The notes below the pieces were generated by a model. The model did not search any database. It saw nothing but the letters and a program-made list of their open reading frames with translations, and was not told the DNA's origin. Below, one piece after another: positions 55,101 through 62,623 of a DNA stretch of 64,000 bases (its first letter is position 1; each line of letters begins with the position of its first letter). The stretch is from Undibacterium paludis (GTDB lineage Bacteria > Pseudomonadota > Gammaproteobacteria > Burkholderiales > Burkholderiaceae_D), in NCBI RefSeq assembly GCF_022568815.1, contig NZ_JAKZHX010000001.1, positions 744,001 through 808,000 of the forward strand. The letters are read 5' to 3'. The position numbers were made by a program, and so were the translations under genes.

Positions 55101-55760
55101 TTCCGAGACTGCCTTCAATCCTACCCAGGCGCCGGAAAAGCGTGACAGCGCCCAGCCATACAAGCCGAACTCAATGATTTCTGTCACATTGGCGGGACTG
55201 ACTATGGGCATATGCCATGCCATCATGGAATAATCACTTTGATGTGACATTGATGAGGATGCACAACCGTGATCATCGCCGGCGACCACCAGTACACCGC
55301 CAAGTTTTGATGAACCATAGGCATTGCCATGCTTCAGGGAATCAGCCGCGCGGTCAACGCCAGGTCCCTTGCCATACCACATGGCGAACACACCATCGAC
55401 CCTGCGTTCGGAATCTGATTCCAGCCTTTGCGTACCCAATACGGCAGTACTCGCCAGCTCTTCATTGACCGCTGGCAAAAAATGTATGTCATTTTCATCA
55501 AACAGTTTTTTGGCTTTCCAGACTTGCTGATCAACGGCGCCCAATGGCGATCCGCGATAGCCGCTGATAAAACCGGCAGTGTTATAACCACGTGCCTTGT
55601 CCAGGGAACGCTGCATCAAATGCAAACGTACCAGGGCTTGTGTGCCGGTTATAAAAATTTGTCCATCGCTTGCCTCAAAATTGTCGGCAAGACGATAGTT
55701 GTTGATATGGCGGGCAGGTGTTAAGGCCAACGCTCCTGCGTCTGTTTGTAAATCGTCCAT
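52152..55760 (-). CDS. fused indolepyruvate ferredoxin oxidoreductase
   Basis: 1202 residues, the usual length of the single-chain proteobacterial enzyme, with AGGAAAG before the ATG. It has the N-terminal pyruvate ferredoxin oxidoreductase-like part ([20 protein letters not shown], then [17 protein letters not shown]), a TPP-binding part ([33 protein letters not shown]), a cysteine-rich iron-sulfur region ([16 protein letters not shown]) and a C-terminal gamma-type domain ([16 protein letters not shown]). It converts aryl-pyruvates, from Phe, Tyr or Trp, to aryl-acetyl-CoA. Beside thioesterase, GST and acyl-CoA dehydrogenase-like genes it may feed phenylacetyl-CoA into tropone-type biosynthesis (inference). 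Confidence 0.93.
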   Translation of the reverse strand: [1202 protein letters not shown]

Positions 55761-55953
55761 GATTTCTTTCCTAGCTCAATAGGGGAACAGTGCGCAACTC
55801 GCACCGGTAATGGAGGGTGCACCTAAAAAACCGTAATATTTTTCATGTACGTGTACGGCTTCAACGTATAAGCCAGACTCAGTTTCTGCGTGCTGACCGA
55901 CAAAGGAAAACCTGTGCGCTTCAGTTTTCCTTTGAAAAAAAATCAAAATCAGA

Positions 55954-56379
55954 TCAGGCTCTTTCCTGGAAATCCAGTACACGTTTTTTAAACTCTTCAG
56001 GCACTACGACAGACTGGTTCTTTTCGTAGTCAAACATGACGTGTTTTGAAGTGCCTTTGGCAACCAGTTTTGCTTCGCCCTCACCTACAGCATTCTTGTA
56101 CATCAGGTGTTCGATCTCGAAGCTTTTGGTACCGAACTTCGTAACACCGCTCTTGATGGTCAGCACATCGCCAAATTTGGCGGGCATCACATATTCGCAT
56201 TCAGTCTTCACCATGATATGCGGCAGTTTTTCTTCACGCGGCAATTCGAGCAAGTCGAACATGTAGCGCAGATAGGCATGCTGGAGGTAATCGTAATACA
56301 CAGTACTGCTCAGGTTGCCGACGGAATCCGTGTCGCGGTATTTAACCTCTATGGATGTGTCGTAGTAGTTCTTTTCCAT
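55954..56379 (-). CDS. hotdog-fold acyl-CoA thioesterase A
   Basis: 141 residues of the YbgC/4-hydroxybenzoyl-CoA thioesterase type. The motif YRDTDSVGNLSSTVYYDYLQHAY (about residues 14-36) contains the catalytic Asp, and GTKSFEIEHLMYK with GTSKHVMFDY complete the fold. By eye, about half of its residues match the thioesterase at 61190, so the cluster has two paralogues. It is upstream of the oxidoreductase gene on the same strand. TDA producers use a thioesterase of this fold (TdaD). Confidence 0.87.
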   Translation of the reverse strand: MEKNYYDTSIEVKYRDTDSVGNLSSTVYYDYLQHAYLRYMFDLLELPREEKLPHIMVKTECEYVMPAKFGDVLTIKSGVTKFGTKSFEIEHLMYKNAVGEGEAKLVAKGTSKHVMFDYEKNQSVVVPEEFKKRVLDFQERA

Positions 56380-56801
56380 TTCTCAATTCTCCAAGTGATA
56401 TCAATGCCAGCCAATAATATTTGCGTGTCACAAACAAGAATCTTCATCTTGTTCAAGATCAATTGGTCTGCAAAAACAAATGCAAACTTGGCTGAAAGAT
56501 ACCCGCATTTCTTTGCAGTGGATACTAACAAAGCTATTAGAAATCAAGTCTCAAGAACGGAAATAAAAAACTGAAACGATGATGGATTCTCACTGCAAAA
56601 AGACGGGATGAAACTGGTTTTTTCTAACAGTTCTATCAGTTCCTATCGAACCCTTCAAGCCGTATCCTTGATGGTGAAAATAGACGTCTCATCGCCTCTT
56701 CAAGAATTGAATTGCCTGGATATTTCTCTTGGCGATCACCTTGACCACCATCCTGTTGTCCATTTTTATTTCCACATACATGTCCTGAATAACTCATCAT
56801 C
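56380..56801. promoter_or_regulatory. divergent promoter region with a GTTC-N14-GAAC site
   Basis: 422 bases between thioesterase A and the amidotransferase with no convincing gene. GTTCTATCAG-TTCCTATCGAAC lies at 56630-56651. Its ends (GTTC and GAAC, 14 bases apart) and its CTATCA word resemble sites at 59749 and 59800 in the other divergent region of the cluster. Confidence 0.4.
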
Positions 56802-57578
56802 ATGACGACAAAAAATTTACCCGTTCCAAAGAAAATACTCATTGTTCTCCATCGCGATATTTCAACACCTGGCCGTGTCGGCAGGCTGTTGTCGCAGCGT
56901 GGTTACGAGCTTGATATACGAAGGACACCTCTTGGAGATACGCTGCCACCCACCCTGGCATCGTATGCCGGCGCTATCGTGTTTGGAGGCCCCATGAGTG
57001 CCAACGACAATGATGAGTGGATGCGTCAGGAAACAGAATGGATAGGTGTGGCCTTGCGCGAGCAGGCGCCATTCCTCGGCATCTGCCTGGGCGCGCAATT
57101 GCTGGTGCGCCATCTCGGCGGCAAGGTAACAGCCAACAAAGACGGTTACGTGGAAATCGGCTATTGGCCCATCAAACCAACAGCCGCTGGTCGTGCGCTG
57201 TTCAACTGGCCGGGCAGTGTTTATCACTGGCATAGCGAAGGATTTGAATGTGTCAGTGGCATGGAACAATTGGCGGTGGGAACCTGCTTTGAAAATCAGG
57301 CAGTACGTTACGGAACATCCGCCTATGGTGTGCAGTTCCATCCTGAAATCAGTTATCAGATGATGCGACGCTGGTCCACCATGGGCGCACACAAACTCCA
57401 TTGGCCTGGTGCGCAGAGTCGCGAGAACCAGCTGCAGGACGGCAAGACGCACGACCGCAACGGCCTGGTATGGCTGAACTGCTTTCTTGATCACTGGCTG
57501 GCAAACGACCAGCGTCTGATCTCTGCACCTCATATACATGAGGGCGTCAGCAACAAATCACTGATAGAGCTTGTATAG
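56802..57578 (+). CDS. class I glutamine amidotransferase (possible gamma-glutamyl peptidase)
   Basis: 258 residues, a stand-alone GATase domain. The nucleophile elbow is GICLGAQLL (C95) and the His-Glu pair is VQFHPEIS (H180, E182); IVFGGPMSANDNDEW is the oxyanion region. Stand-alone proteins of this type (GMP-synthase-like) are usually of unknown substrate, but the related plant GGP1 removes the gamma-glutamyl group from glutathione conjugates. Neighbouring GST and C-S lyase genes make that role attractive here. It is divergent from thioesterase A across a 422-base regulatory region. Confidence 0.85.
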   Translation: MTTKNLPVPKKILIVLHRDISTPGRVGRLLSQRGYELDIRRTPLGDTLPPTLASYAGAIVFGGPMSANDNDEWMRQETEWIGVALREQAPFLGICLGAQLLVRHLGGKVTANKDGYVEIGYWPIKPTAAGRALFNWPGSVYHWHSEGFECVSGMEQLAVGTCFENQAVRYGTSAYGVQFHPEISYQMMRRWSTMGAHKLHWPGAQSRENQLQDGKTHDRNGLVWLNCFLDHWLANDQRLISAPHIHEGVSNKSLIELV

Positions 57579-57670
57579 TCTCATCGTTCTGCCAGCTGGT
57601 GCTATTGCATCAGAGCTGCAAAGCGGTAGCCAGATATCTGGCTGCCGCTACTCTGTTTCAAGATCACACT

Positions 57671-58375
57671 TCAACCATCCGGGCGACCACGCAGGTTTTC
57701 ATACGAGACCATGACATGCTCGCGATAGGCAGGTCGGTCCTTCAGGCGGGCATACCAGGCTTCCACATTGGGTATGACCGGTCTTTCTATATCCAGCGTG
57801 AAATAACGATACAAGGTAGCGCCGATGGAAATGTCGGCCAGGCTGATCGCATCACCAAGCAGGAAATCGCGATTTTCGAGGATGCGGTTCAACAGCTCGA
57901 AATGGGCTGTGCAGCGCGCCAGTTTTTCATTGATCGTATTCCAGTTTCTCTGCACTTCCGGGACTCGCACCATGCCCCAGAACACGCCTATCATCAGGTC
58001 CTGCTCCAGCACGGTTTGCGACCAATCCATCCAGCGATCAGACAGTGAACGCTGATAGGCATCATCAATCCAGAATGGTGCAAGCCTGGTATGCGCCGCC
58101 AGGAAACGCAAGATAGCGTGCGACTCCCAGACAATGTTGCTGCCGATCGCAATTGTGGGTATGCGACCATGCGGATTCATGGCCAGGAACTCAGGCGTAT
58201 CACGTCCGCCAAACTCACCGCCAGTAGGAATGCGTTTGTGTTCTATGGCCAGTTCGCCAATCAGCCACATGACTTTTTGCACATTGAAGGAATCACGCCG
58301 CCCCCATATAGTCAGCATCTCCGGTGCTATATCAACTTGCTTTTCAAGTTGCGGCATGATGGCGTCCCGCTTCAT
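57671..58375 (-). CDS. glutathione S-transferase
   Basis: 234 residues from ATG 58375, overlapping the PLP-enzyme gene by 4 bases (ATGA). A short N-terminal extension precedes the usual start at MLTIWGRRDSFNVQKVMWLIGELAIEH (about residue 20), with the thioredoxin fold and the active-site Ser in RDSFNVQ. The glutathione-contact motif is IVWESHAILRFL. The C-terminal helical domain is complete (LGDAISLADISIGATLYRYF). It should conjugate glutathione to an electrophile. In TDA biosynthesis a GST/beta-etherase-like protein (TdaB) sits beside a thioesterase and an acyl-CoA dehydrogenase-like protein, as here. Confidence 0.9.
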   Translation of the reverse strand: MKRDAIMPQLEKQVDIAPEMLTIWGRRDSFNVQKVMWLIGELAIEHKRIPTGGEFGGRDTPEFLAMNPHGRIPTIAIGSNIVWESHAILRFLAAHTRLAPFWIDDAYQRSLSDRWMDWSQTVLEQDLMIGVFWGMVRVPEVQRNWNTINEKLARCTAHFELLNRILENRDFLLGDAISLADISIGATLYRYFTLDIERPVIPNVEAWYARLKDRPAYREHVMVSYENLRGRPDG

Positions 58376-59589
58376 GCGCGCCTCCGTACATCTGTCGCCA
58401 TCAGGCGGTTCAGACCGGCTTCAAGATCGACAATCAAGTCCGCTACGCTCTCCAGCCCTATGTGGAAACGTATGCATGGACCAGTTGCCTGCCATCGCGT
58501 CGCTGTGCGAATTGCGCTGACATCAAATGGCAGGGCCAGGCTTTCGAAGCCGCCCCAGGAATAGCCGAGCCCGAACAGGCTGAGCCCGTCAAGAAAAGCC
58601 TCCACTGCCTCTTGTGAAAAATCATGTAATTCAATTGAAAATAGTCCGGAAGAACCCTTGAAATAGCGCTGCCAATTGACATGGCCAGGACAGTCGTCAA
58701 ATGCAGGATGCAATACACGGCGCACTTCAGGACGGGATTTCAGCCAGCCGGCGACGGCGAGTGCGTTGTCCTGATGCGTCCGCATACGCATACCCAAAGT
58801 ACGCAGGCCGCGTAGCGCCAGGTAAATGTCATCCGGGCCGACACACAGACCGAGATCACCGTGCAGAGCCTTGAGCGCAGGCCAGGCAGCAGCTGAAGCT
58901 GATACCGTACCGAGCATTGCATCAGAATGCCCCACCAGGTATTTGGTCCCGGCCTGTATGGACAGGTCGACACCATGTGCATGCGGCTGAAAAAACAAGG
59001 GGCTTGCCCAGGTATTGTCTGCCAGCACCATCATTCCATGCTGGTGCGCCACATCCGCGATCGCCCTGACATCCTGCACTTCAAAGGTATGTGAACTTGG
59101 CGCCTCGACATACACAGCCCTGGTATTGCTCTTGATCAGCAAGGCAATATCTGCACCTGCCATGGGGTCGTAATAAGTGACTTCCACACCAAAACGGCCA
59201 CCCAGCACAGTGTCACAGGCATGGCGAACCGGTCCGAAGACACCGTCGCTCACCAGTAGATGATCGCCGCTCTTGAGGCACGAAAGCAGGGCTGTGGTAC
59301 AGGCAGAAAGCCCGGATGGACAAAGCACTGCGCCGGCACCACCTTCCAGGCCACAAATAGCTTGTTCCAGCGCGGCACTGGTTGGCGTGCCCCGTCTGCC
59401 ATAGATATATGGCTGGGTACGACCCAGCAGTTCTTTTACCGTTGAGCTAAGAACAGTAGACCCGTGATAGACAGGCGTATTGACAAAGCCATTAAATAAT
59501 TCCGGACTGCGCCCCAGCGTTACAAGTTGCGTATCGATGCCGAAACCTTCGACGGGGTGCAGTGCCTGTGCCTCGAACTTGCTCATCAT
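58372..59589 (-). CDS. cystathionine beta-lyase-type PLP enzyme
   Basis: 405 residues of the Cys/Met metabolism PLP-dependent family. The PLP lysine is in LSIQAGTKYLVGHSDAMLGTV, with VLCPSGLSACTTALLSCLKSGDHLLVSDGVFGPVR and VLADNTWASPLFFQPHAHG around the cofactor, and GFESLALPFDVS near the end. Such enzymes cleave C-S bonds of cystathionine or of cysteine conjugates. Coupled by an ATGA overlap to a GST gene, a C-S lyase acting on a glutathione-derived conjugate is the likely role (inference). A housekeeping metC role is less likely in this context. Confidence 0.9.
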   Translation of the reverse strand: MMSKFEAQALHPVEGFGIDTQLVTLGRSPELFNGFVNTPVYHGSTVLSSTVKELLGRTQPYIYGRRGTPTSAALEQAICGLEGGAGAVLCPSGLSACTTALLSCLKSGDHLLVSDGVFGPVRHACDTVLGGRFGVEVTYYDPMAGADIALLIKSNTRAVYVEAPSSHTFEVQDVRAIADVAHQHGMMVLADNTWASPLFFQPHAHGVDLSIQAGTKYLVGHSDAMLGTVSASAAAWPALKALHGDLGLCVGPDDIYLALRGLRTLGMRMRTHQDNALAVAGWLKSRPEVRRVLHPAFDDCPGHVNWQRYFKGSSGLFSIELHDFSQEAVEAFLDGLSLFGLGYSWGGFESLALPFDVSAIRTATRWQATGPCIRFHIGLESVADLIVDLEAGLNRLMATDVRRRA

Positions 59590-59935
59590 GCTTCATTCCG
59601 GATAGGGTGTTTGTGATTATTGAAGGGAAACTATATGGTGCAGACATTTTTCTTTACCCCCCAAAAAAGCGTGGATAAAGCTATTGATAAATGAAAATTA
59701 TCTGCCGTCTTGCAGCGCGACAAGGCTACTATCGAGTTGACTGCTTGAGAACTAATAGAGTTGATAGCAAAGGGAAATTGCGCTGGTTTCAGCGCTGTAG
59801 AACTAACACGAATGATAGTTCTAATTTGATGGCGGCTAACCTTATCATCTGCGCTGATCATGGCAAGAGGACGGTCCATCCGTACTGTGCCGTGCATGGA
59901 TTGCAGCGATCGTCATCACAACGGGGAACAGGAAG
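59590..59935. promoter_or_regulatory. divergent promoter region with two GAACTAA...TGATAG sites
   Basis: Between the C-S lyase and the acyl-CoA dehydrogenase-like gene. Two similar 19-22-bp sites lie 51 bases apart: GAACTAATAGAGTTGATAG (59749-59767) and GAACTAACACGA-ATGATAGTTC (59800-59821), the latter within an inverted repeat AGAACTA-N10-TAGTTCT (59799-59822). No gene is seen here. They may be operators for a cluster regulator such as the LuxR-type protein. Confidence 0.5.
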
Positions 59936-61072
59936 ATGCAACTAGATTGGACAGAAGAACAGAAAGCATTGCGTGCACGCTATCAACATTTGGGGGAGCA
60001 ATTCAATGCTCGCCGTGGGAATTCGCTGGATCAATTTGATGAAGCCGGATGGAAAACACTTTGCAGTGAAGGCCTGTGGAAATTAGTGATTCCGGAATCT
60101 TATGGTGGATCGGGTGCTGACTGGTGGTCGTTTACTGCTGCGCTGGAAGGATTGTCAACCACAATACGCGCCCCAGCCTTGCTGCTGTCCATCATTGCCC
60201 AGGCTGGGATGGTGCGTGCACTTAACCTGTATGGTAGTGAAGCGCAGAAAGACCGCTACTTTGCCGCCATCCTGCGTGGTGATCTGAGCGCCACGGCAAT
60301 CGCCGAACCAACCACCGGTACGGATGTCAGAAGCATAGAAACCACCATCAGGAGTCATGGTGACGGCTATGAACTCAACGGCCAGAAATTCAATATCGCC
60401 CATGCACCCATTGCAGATTTCATTCTGGTGGTGACGCGTATTGCCGATCTTGAGAAAAAGAATACGACGCTTGTTTTATTGGATCGCGGCCAGCAAGGCG
60501 TAACTTACGGCCAGCCAGACAACAAACTGGGAATGAGAGATCTGCCGACGGGCAGCCTGGGCTTTGACTCGGTGAAAATAAAACCCAGTCAAGTACTCGG
60601 CGTACCAGGCGAAGGCCTGCACGATCTGATCGATATCATCTCACTTGGCCGTCTGTATTACGGACTGGTTGCCGCCAACGTGATTACCCCTTTTCTGACC
60701 GATGCTCTTGCCTATAGCCGCAGCCGACGCAGTTTCAAGCTGTCCATCGATACCAATCAATATGTTCAGAAACGACTGATAGATATCAAGATAGGTATGG
60801 AGCGCAGCAAATGGCTGGCATATGCAGCGCTGAGCCAGTTGCTCAATGGTCACCCCGATGCACTGATGACCTGTTCTATCGCCAAGCTGGTCGGTTCAGA
60901 AGACTTGATCAATAGCGCACTCAGCCTGATCAGGTTGCATGGCAGTGTCGGCTACCACGAAGGTGGTATCACTGCCCTGGCACGCGACGCACTGGGTTTT
61001 TCCAGCGTAGGTGGCACAGAAGAGATGCATAGAAAAAATATTTTCAATCAAATGTCACGCCAGTCTGCCTAG
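59936..61072 (+). CDS. acyl-CoA dehydrogenase-like flavoprotein lacking the catalytic Glu
   Basis: 378 residues, full acyl-CoA dehydrogenase length, with GGAACAGGAAG before the ATG. The family frame is clear: LVIPESYGGSGADWW, ATAIAEPTTGTDVRSIET, YELNGQKFNIAHAPIADFILVVTR, LHGSVGYHEGG. In the motif that normally reads RDAxxxxIYEGTSEI, this protein reads RDALGFSSVGGTEEM, so the catalytic Glu is Gly359; the alternative Glu site used by isovaleryl-CoA dehydrogenases (ER) is GR here. It is therefore unlikely to be a normal dehydrogenase. TdaE of TDA biosynthesis is an acyl-CoA dehydrogenase homologue that works as an oxygenase, and this could be similar. Confidence 0.9.
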   Translation: MQLDWTEEQKALRARYQHLGEQFNARRGNSLDQFDEAGWKTLCSEGLWKLVIPESYGGSGADWWSFTAALEGLSTTIRAPALLLSIIAQAGMVRALNLYGSEAQKDRYFAAILRGDLSATAIAEPTTGTDVRSIETTIRSHGDGYELNGQKFNIAHAPIADFILVVTRIADLEKKNTTLVLLDRGQQGVTYGQPDNKLGMRDLPTGSLGFDSVKIKPSQVLGVPGEGLHDLIDIISLGRLYYGLVAANVITPFLTDALAYSRSRRSFKLSIDTNQYVQKRLIDIKIGMERSKWLAYAALSQLLNGHPDALMTCSIAKLVGSEDLINSALSLIRLHGSVGYHEGGITALARDALGFSSVGGTEEMHRKNIFNQMSRQSA

Positions 61073-61189
61073 TGAACTTAACTGGGGTGATCAAAACCCG
61101 CTGCGCAGCAGTGGATATGATTCCTGATAATGCCGTCCGGCCAATGCCGGGGATTTGAAGGAATATGTCTTAACCAACCGGAGATACGC

Positions 61190-61606
61190 ATGTCGAAAAG
61201 GCCTTTCCCTCTCAATATCGAGATCAAATATCGCGACACAGATTCCATGGGTCATGTCAGCAGCCCTGTTTATTATGAATACATGCAGCATGCCTATGTG
61301 AAGTACATGCATACTTTGCTGGAACTCCCCTACACTGAAAAAGTGCCGCAGATCATGGTGAAAAGTTCTTGTGAATACCTGGTTCCTGCCAAACTGGGCG
61401 AGCAACTGATCGTAGAAACCAGCGTAACAAAATTCGGTGGCAAGAGCTTTGAGATCGAATATGAGATCTACCGTGACGACAGCGCAAAGACCTTGATGGC
61501 AAAAGGCGCATCCACCCATGTTTCTTTCGACCATGGTTCCGGAAGAACCACCACTGTTCCTGAGTATTTTAAGTCCAGTGTAGAAGCATACCAGCACACC
61601 CTTTGA
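61190..61606 (+). CDS. hotdog-fold acyl-CoA thioesterase B
   Basis: 138 residues from ATG 61190. It has YRDTDSMGHVSSPVYYEYMQHAYVKYM with the catalytic Asp of YbgC/4-hydroxybenzoyl-CoA thioesterases, GGKSFEIEYEIYRD and KGASTHVSFDHG. It is a paralogue of the thioesterase at 55954. It follows the acyl-CoA dehydrogenase-like gene on the same strand by 117 bases and precedes the lyase gene by 88. Confidence 0.87.
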   Translation: MSKRPFPLNIEIKYRDTDSMGHVSSPVYYEYMQHAYVKYMHTLLELPYTEKVPQIMVKSSCEYLVPAKLGEQLIVETSVTKFGGKSFEIEYEIYRDDSAKTLMAKGASTHVSFDHGSGRTTTVPEYFKSSVEAYQHTL

Positions 61607-61694
61607 GTACAGAAACAGGTGAGGGTATCCGGGTGATCCCGCGCCTGCAGGTTTTACAGCAGACACGTTCAATTTATCAATAGCGAGCAGACAA

Positions 61695-62597
61695 ATGAAA
61701 TCAGCAGACAGGCTTCCTCCACAACTTCGTCGTTCCTGGTTGTTTCTTGCAGGTGCAGATCAACAGGCACTGTCGGACGGTTGCCGCAGCGGCGCAGACG
61801 TACTGGTTCAGGAACTGGAAACTTTTACTCCGCCTGAGAGGCGTCCACAAGCTTACCGCATCTGTAACGGTGTCATGGCAGAATGGCGCGCAGCCGGAAT
61901 TACCACGTCCATACGCGTCAATCCATTGGAGAAGGGCGGCGTGGATGACCTGCAGGCCGTGATGAAAGCCAGGCCGGAAATTATCCAGATGTCCCTGGTC
62001 GCAACACCGCAACAGGTAATAGCCCTGGATGAAGTTGTCACTCGCCTGGAAAAAGAATATGGCATAGAGCCAGGTTCTACTGAACTGGTGCCGAATATAG
62101 AAACGACACTGGGATTGATCAATACCATGGCAATTGCCAAAGCCAGTCCACGTGTAACAGCCGTGCTGGTTGCCACCGAAGATATGGTGGCTGATATAGG
62201 CTCTCAGCGTACTCGCGCCGGCAGGGAGCTTGATTATGTACGTTCGCGTTTCATCGTCGAATGTGCAGCCGTAGGTGTGTCGGCAATTGACTGTCCCTAT
62301 AGCTATGTTGACAATGAAGGTGCGGAACTCGATATGCAGATCACCCGCAATCTGGGCTACAAAGCCAAGGCCATTGTCAATGCACAGTTCGTTGATGTAG
62401 TTAACCGCACGCTGACGCCTACCCACGCAGAAGTCGTGCTGGCAAACAAGATCGTCAAGACCTTTGATGAAGCCCGTGTGGCGGCCGGTGAAAGAAGGAT
62501 CCCTGGCGCCATCGTTGATGGCTTCCTGGTTGAAGTCCCAGATTACCTGGCGGCTCGACGCCTGCTTGCCAGGGCAAGCCAGTTCGGTATTTCATGA
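61695..62597 (+). CDS. CitE/HpcH-type CoA ester lyase or aldolase
   Basis: 300 residues of the HpcH/HpaI aldolase/citrate lyase beta family: RRSWLFLAGADQQALSDGCRSGADVLVQELETF, TSIRVNPLEKGG with the substrate Arg, VPNIETTLGLINT, and VATEDMVADIGSQRTRAG. The usual D-L-E-D metal site after the first strand is changed to E-L-E-T, so metal or substrate specificity may differ. Relatives cleave or join CoA thioesters such as malyl- or citramalyl-CoA. It lies in line with the acyl-CoA dehydrogenase-like and thioesterase genes. Confidence 0.85.
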   Translation: MKSADRLPPQLRRSWLFLAGADQQALSDGCRSGADVLVQELETFTPPERRPQAYRICNGVMAEWRAAGITTSIRVNPLEKGGVDDLQAVMKARPEIIQMSLVATPQQVIALDEVVTRLEKEYGIEPGSTELVPNIETTLGLINTMAIAKASPRVTAVLVATEDMVADIGSQRTRAGRELDYVRSRFIVECAAVGVSAIDCPYSYVDNEGAELDMQITRNLGYKAKAIVNAQFVDVVNRTLTPTHAEVVLANKIVKTFDEARVAAGERRIPGAIVDGFLVEVPDYLAARRLLARASQFGIS

Positions 62598-62623
62598 TAC
62601 AAATTTAATGCAAGGTAATTACC

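Noticed and set aside
56608..56805. 65-codon ORF in the divergent region before the glutamine amidotransferase
   Set aside because: No ribosome-binding site, no family resemblance, and it overlaps the operator-like site and the amidotransferase start.
58372..59589. Housekeeping metC
   Set aside because: Not excluded, but the ATGA coupling to a GST and the surrounding CoA-ester and flavin enzymes make a pathway-specific C-S lyase more likely, so no gene symbol is given.
61701..62426. 241-codon open frame on the minus strand
   Set aside because: Antisense to the CitE/HpcH-type gene, which has clear family motifs.
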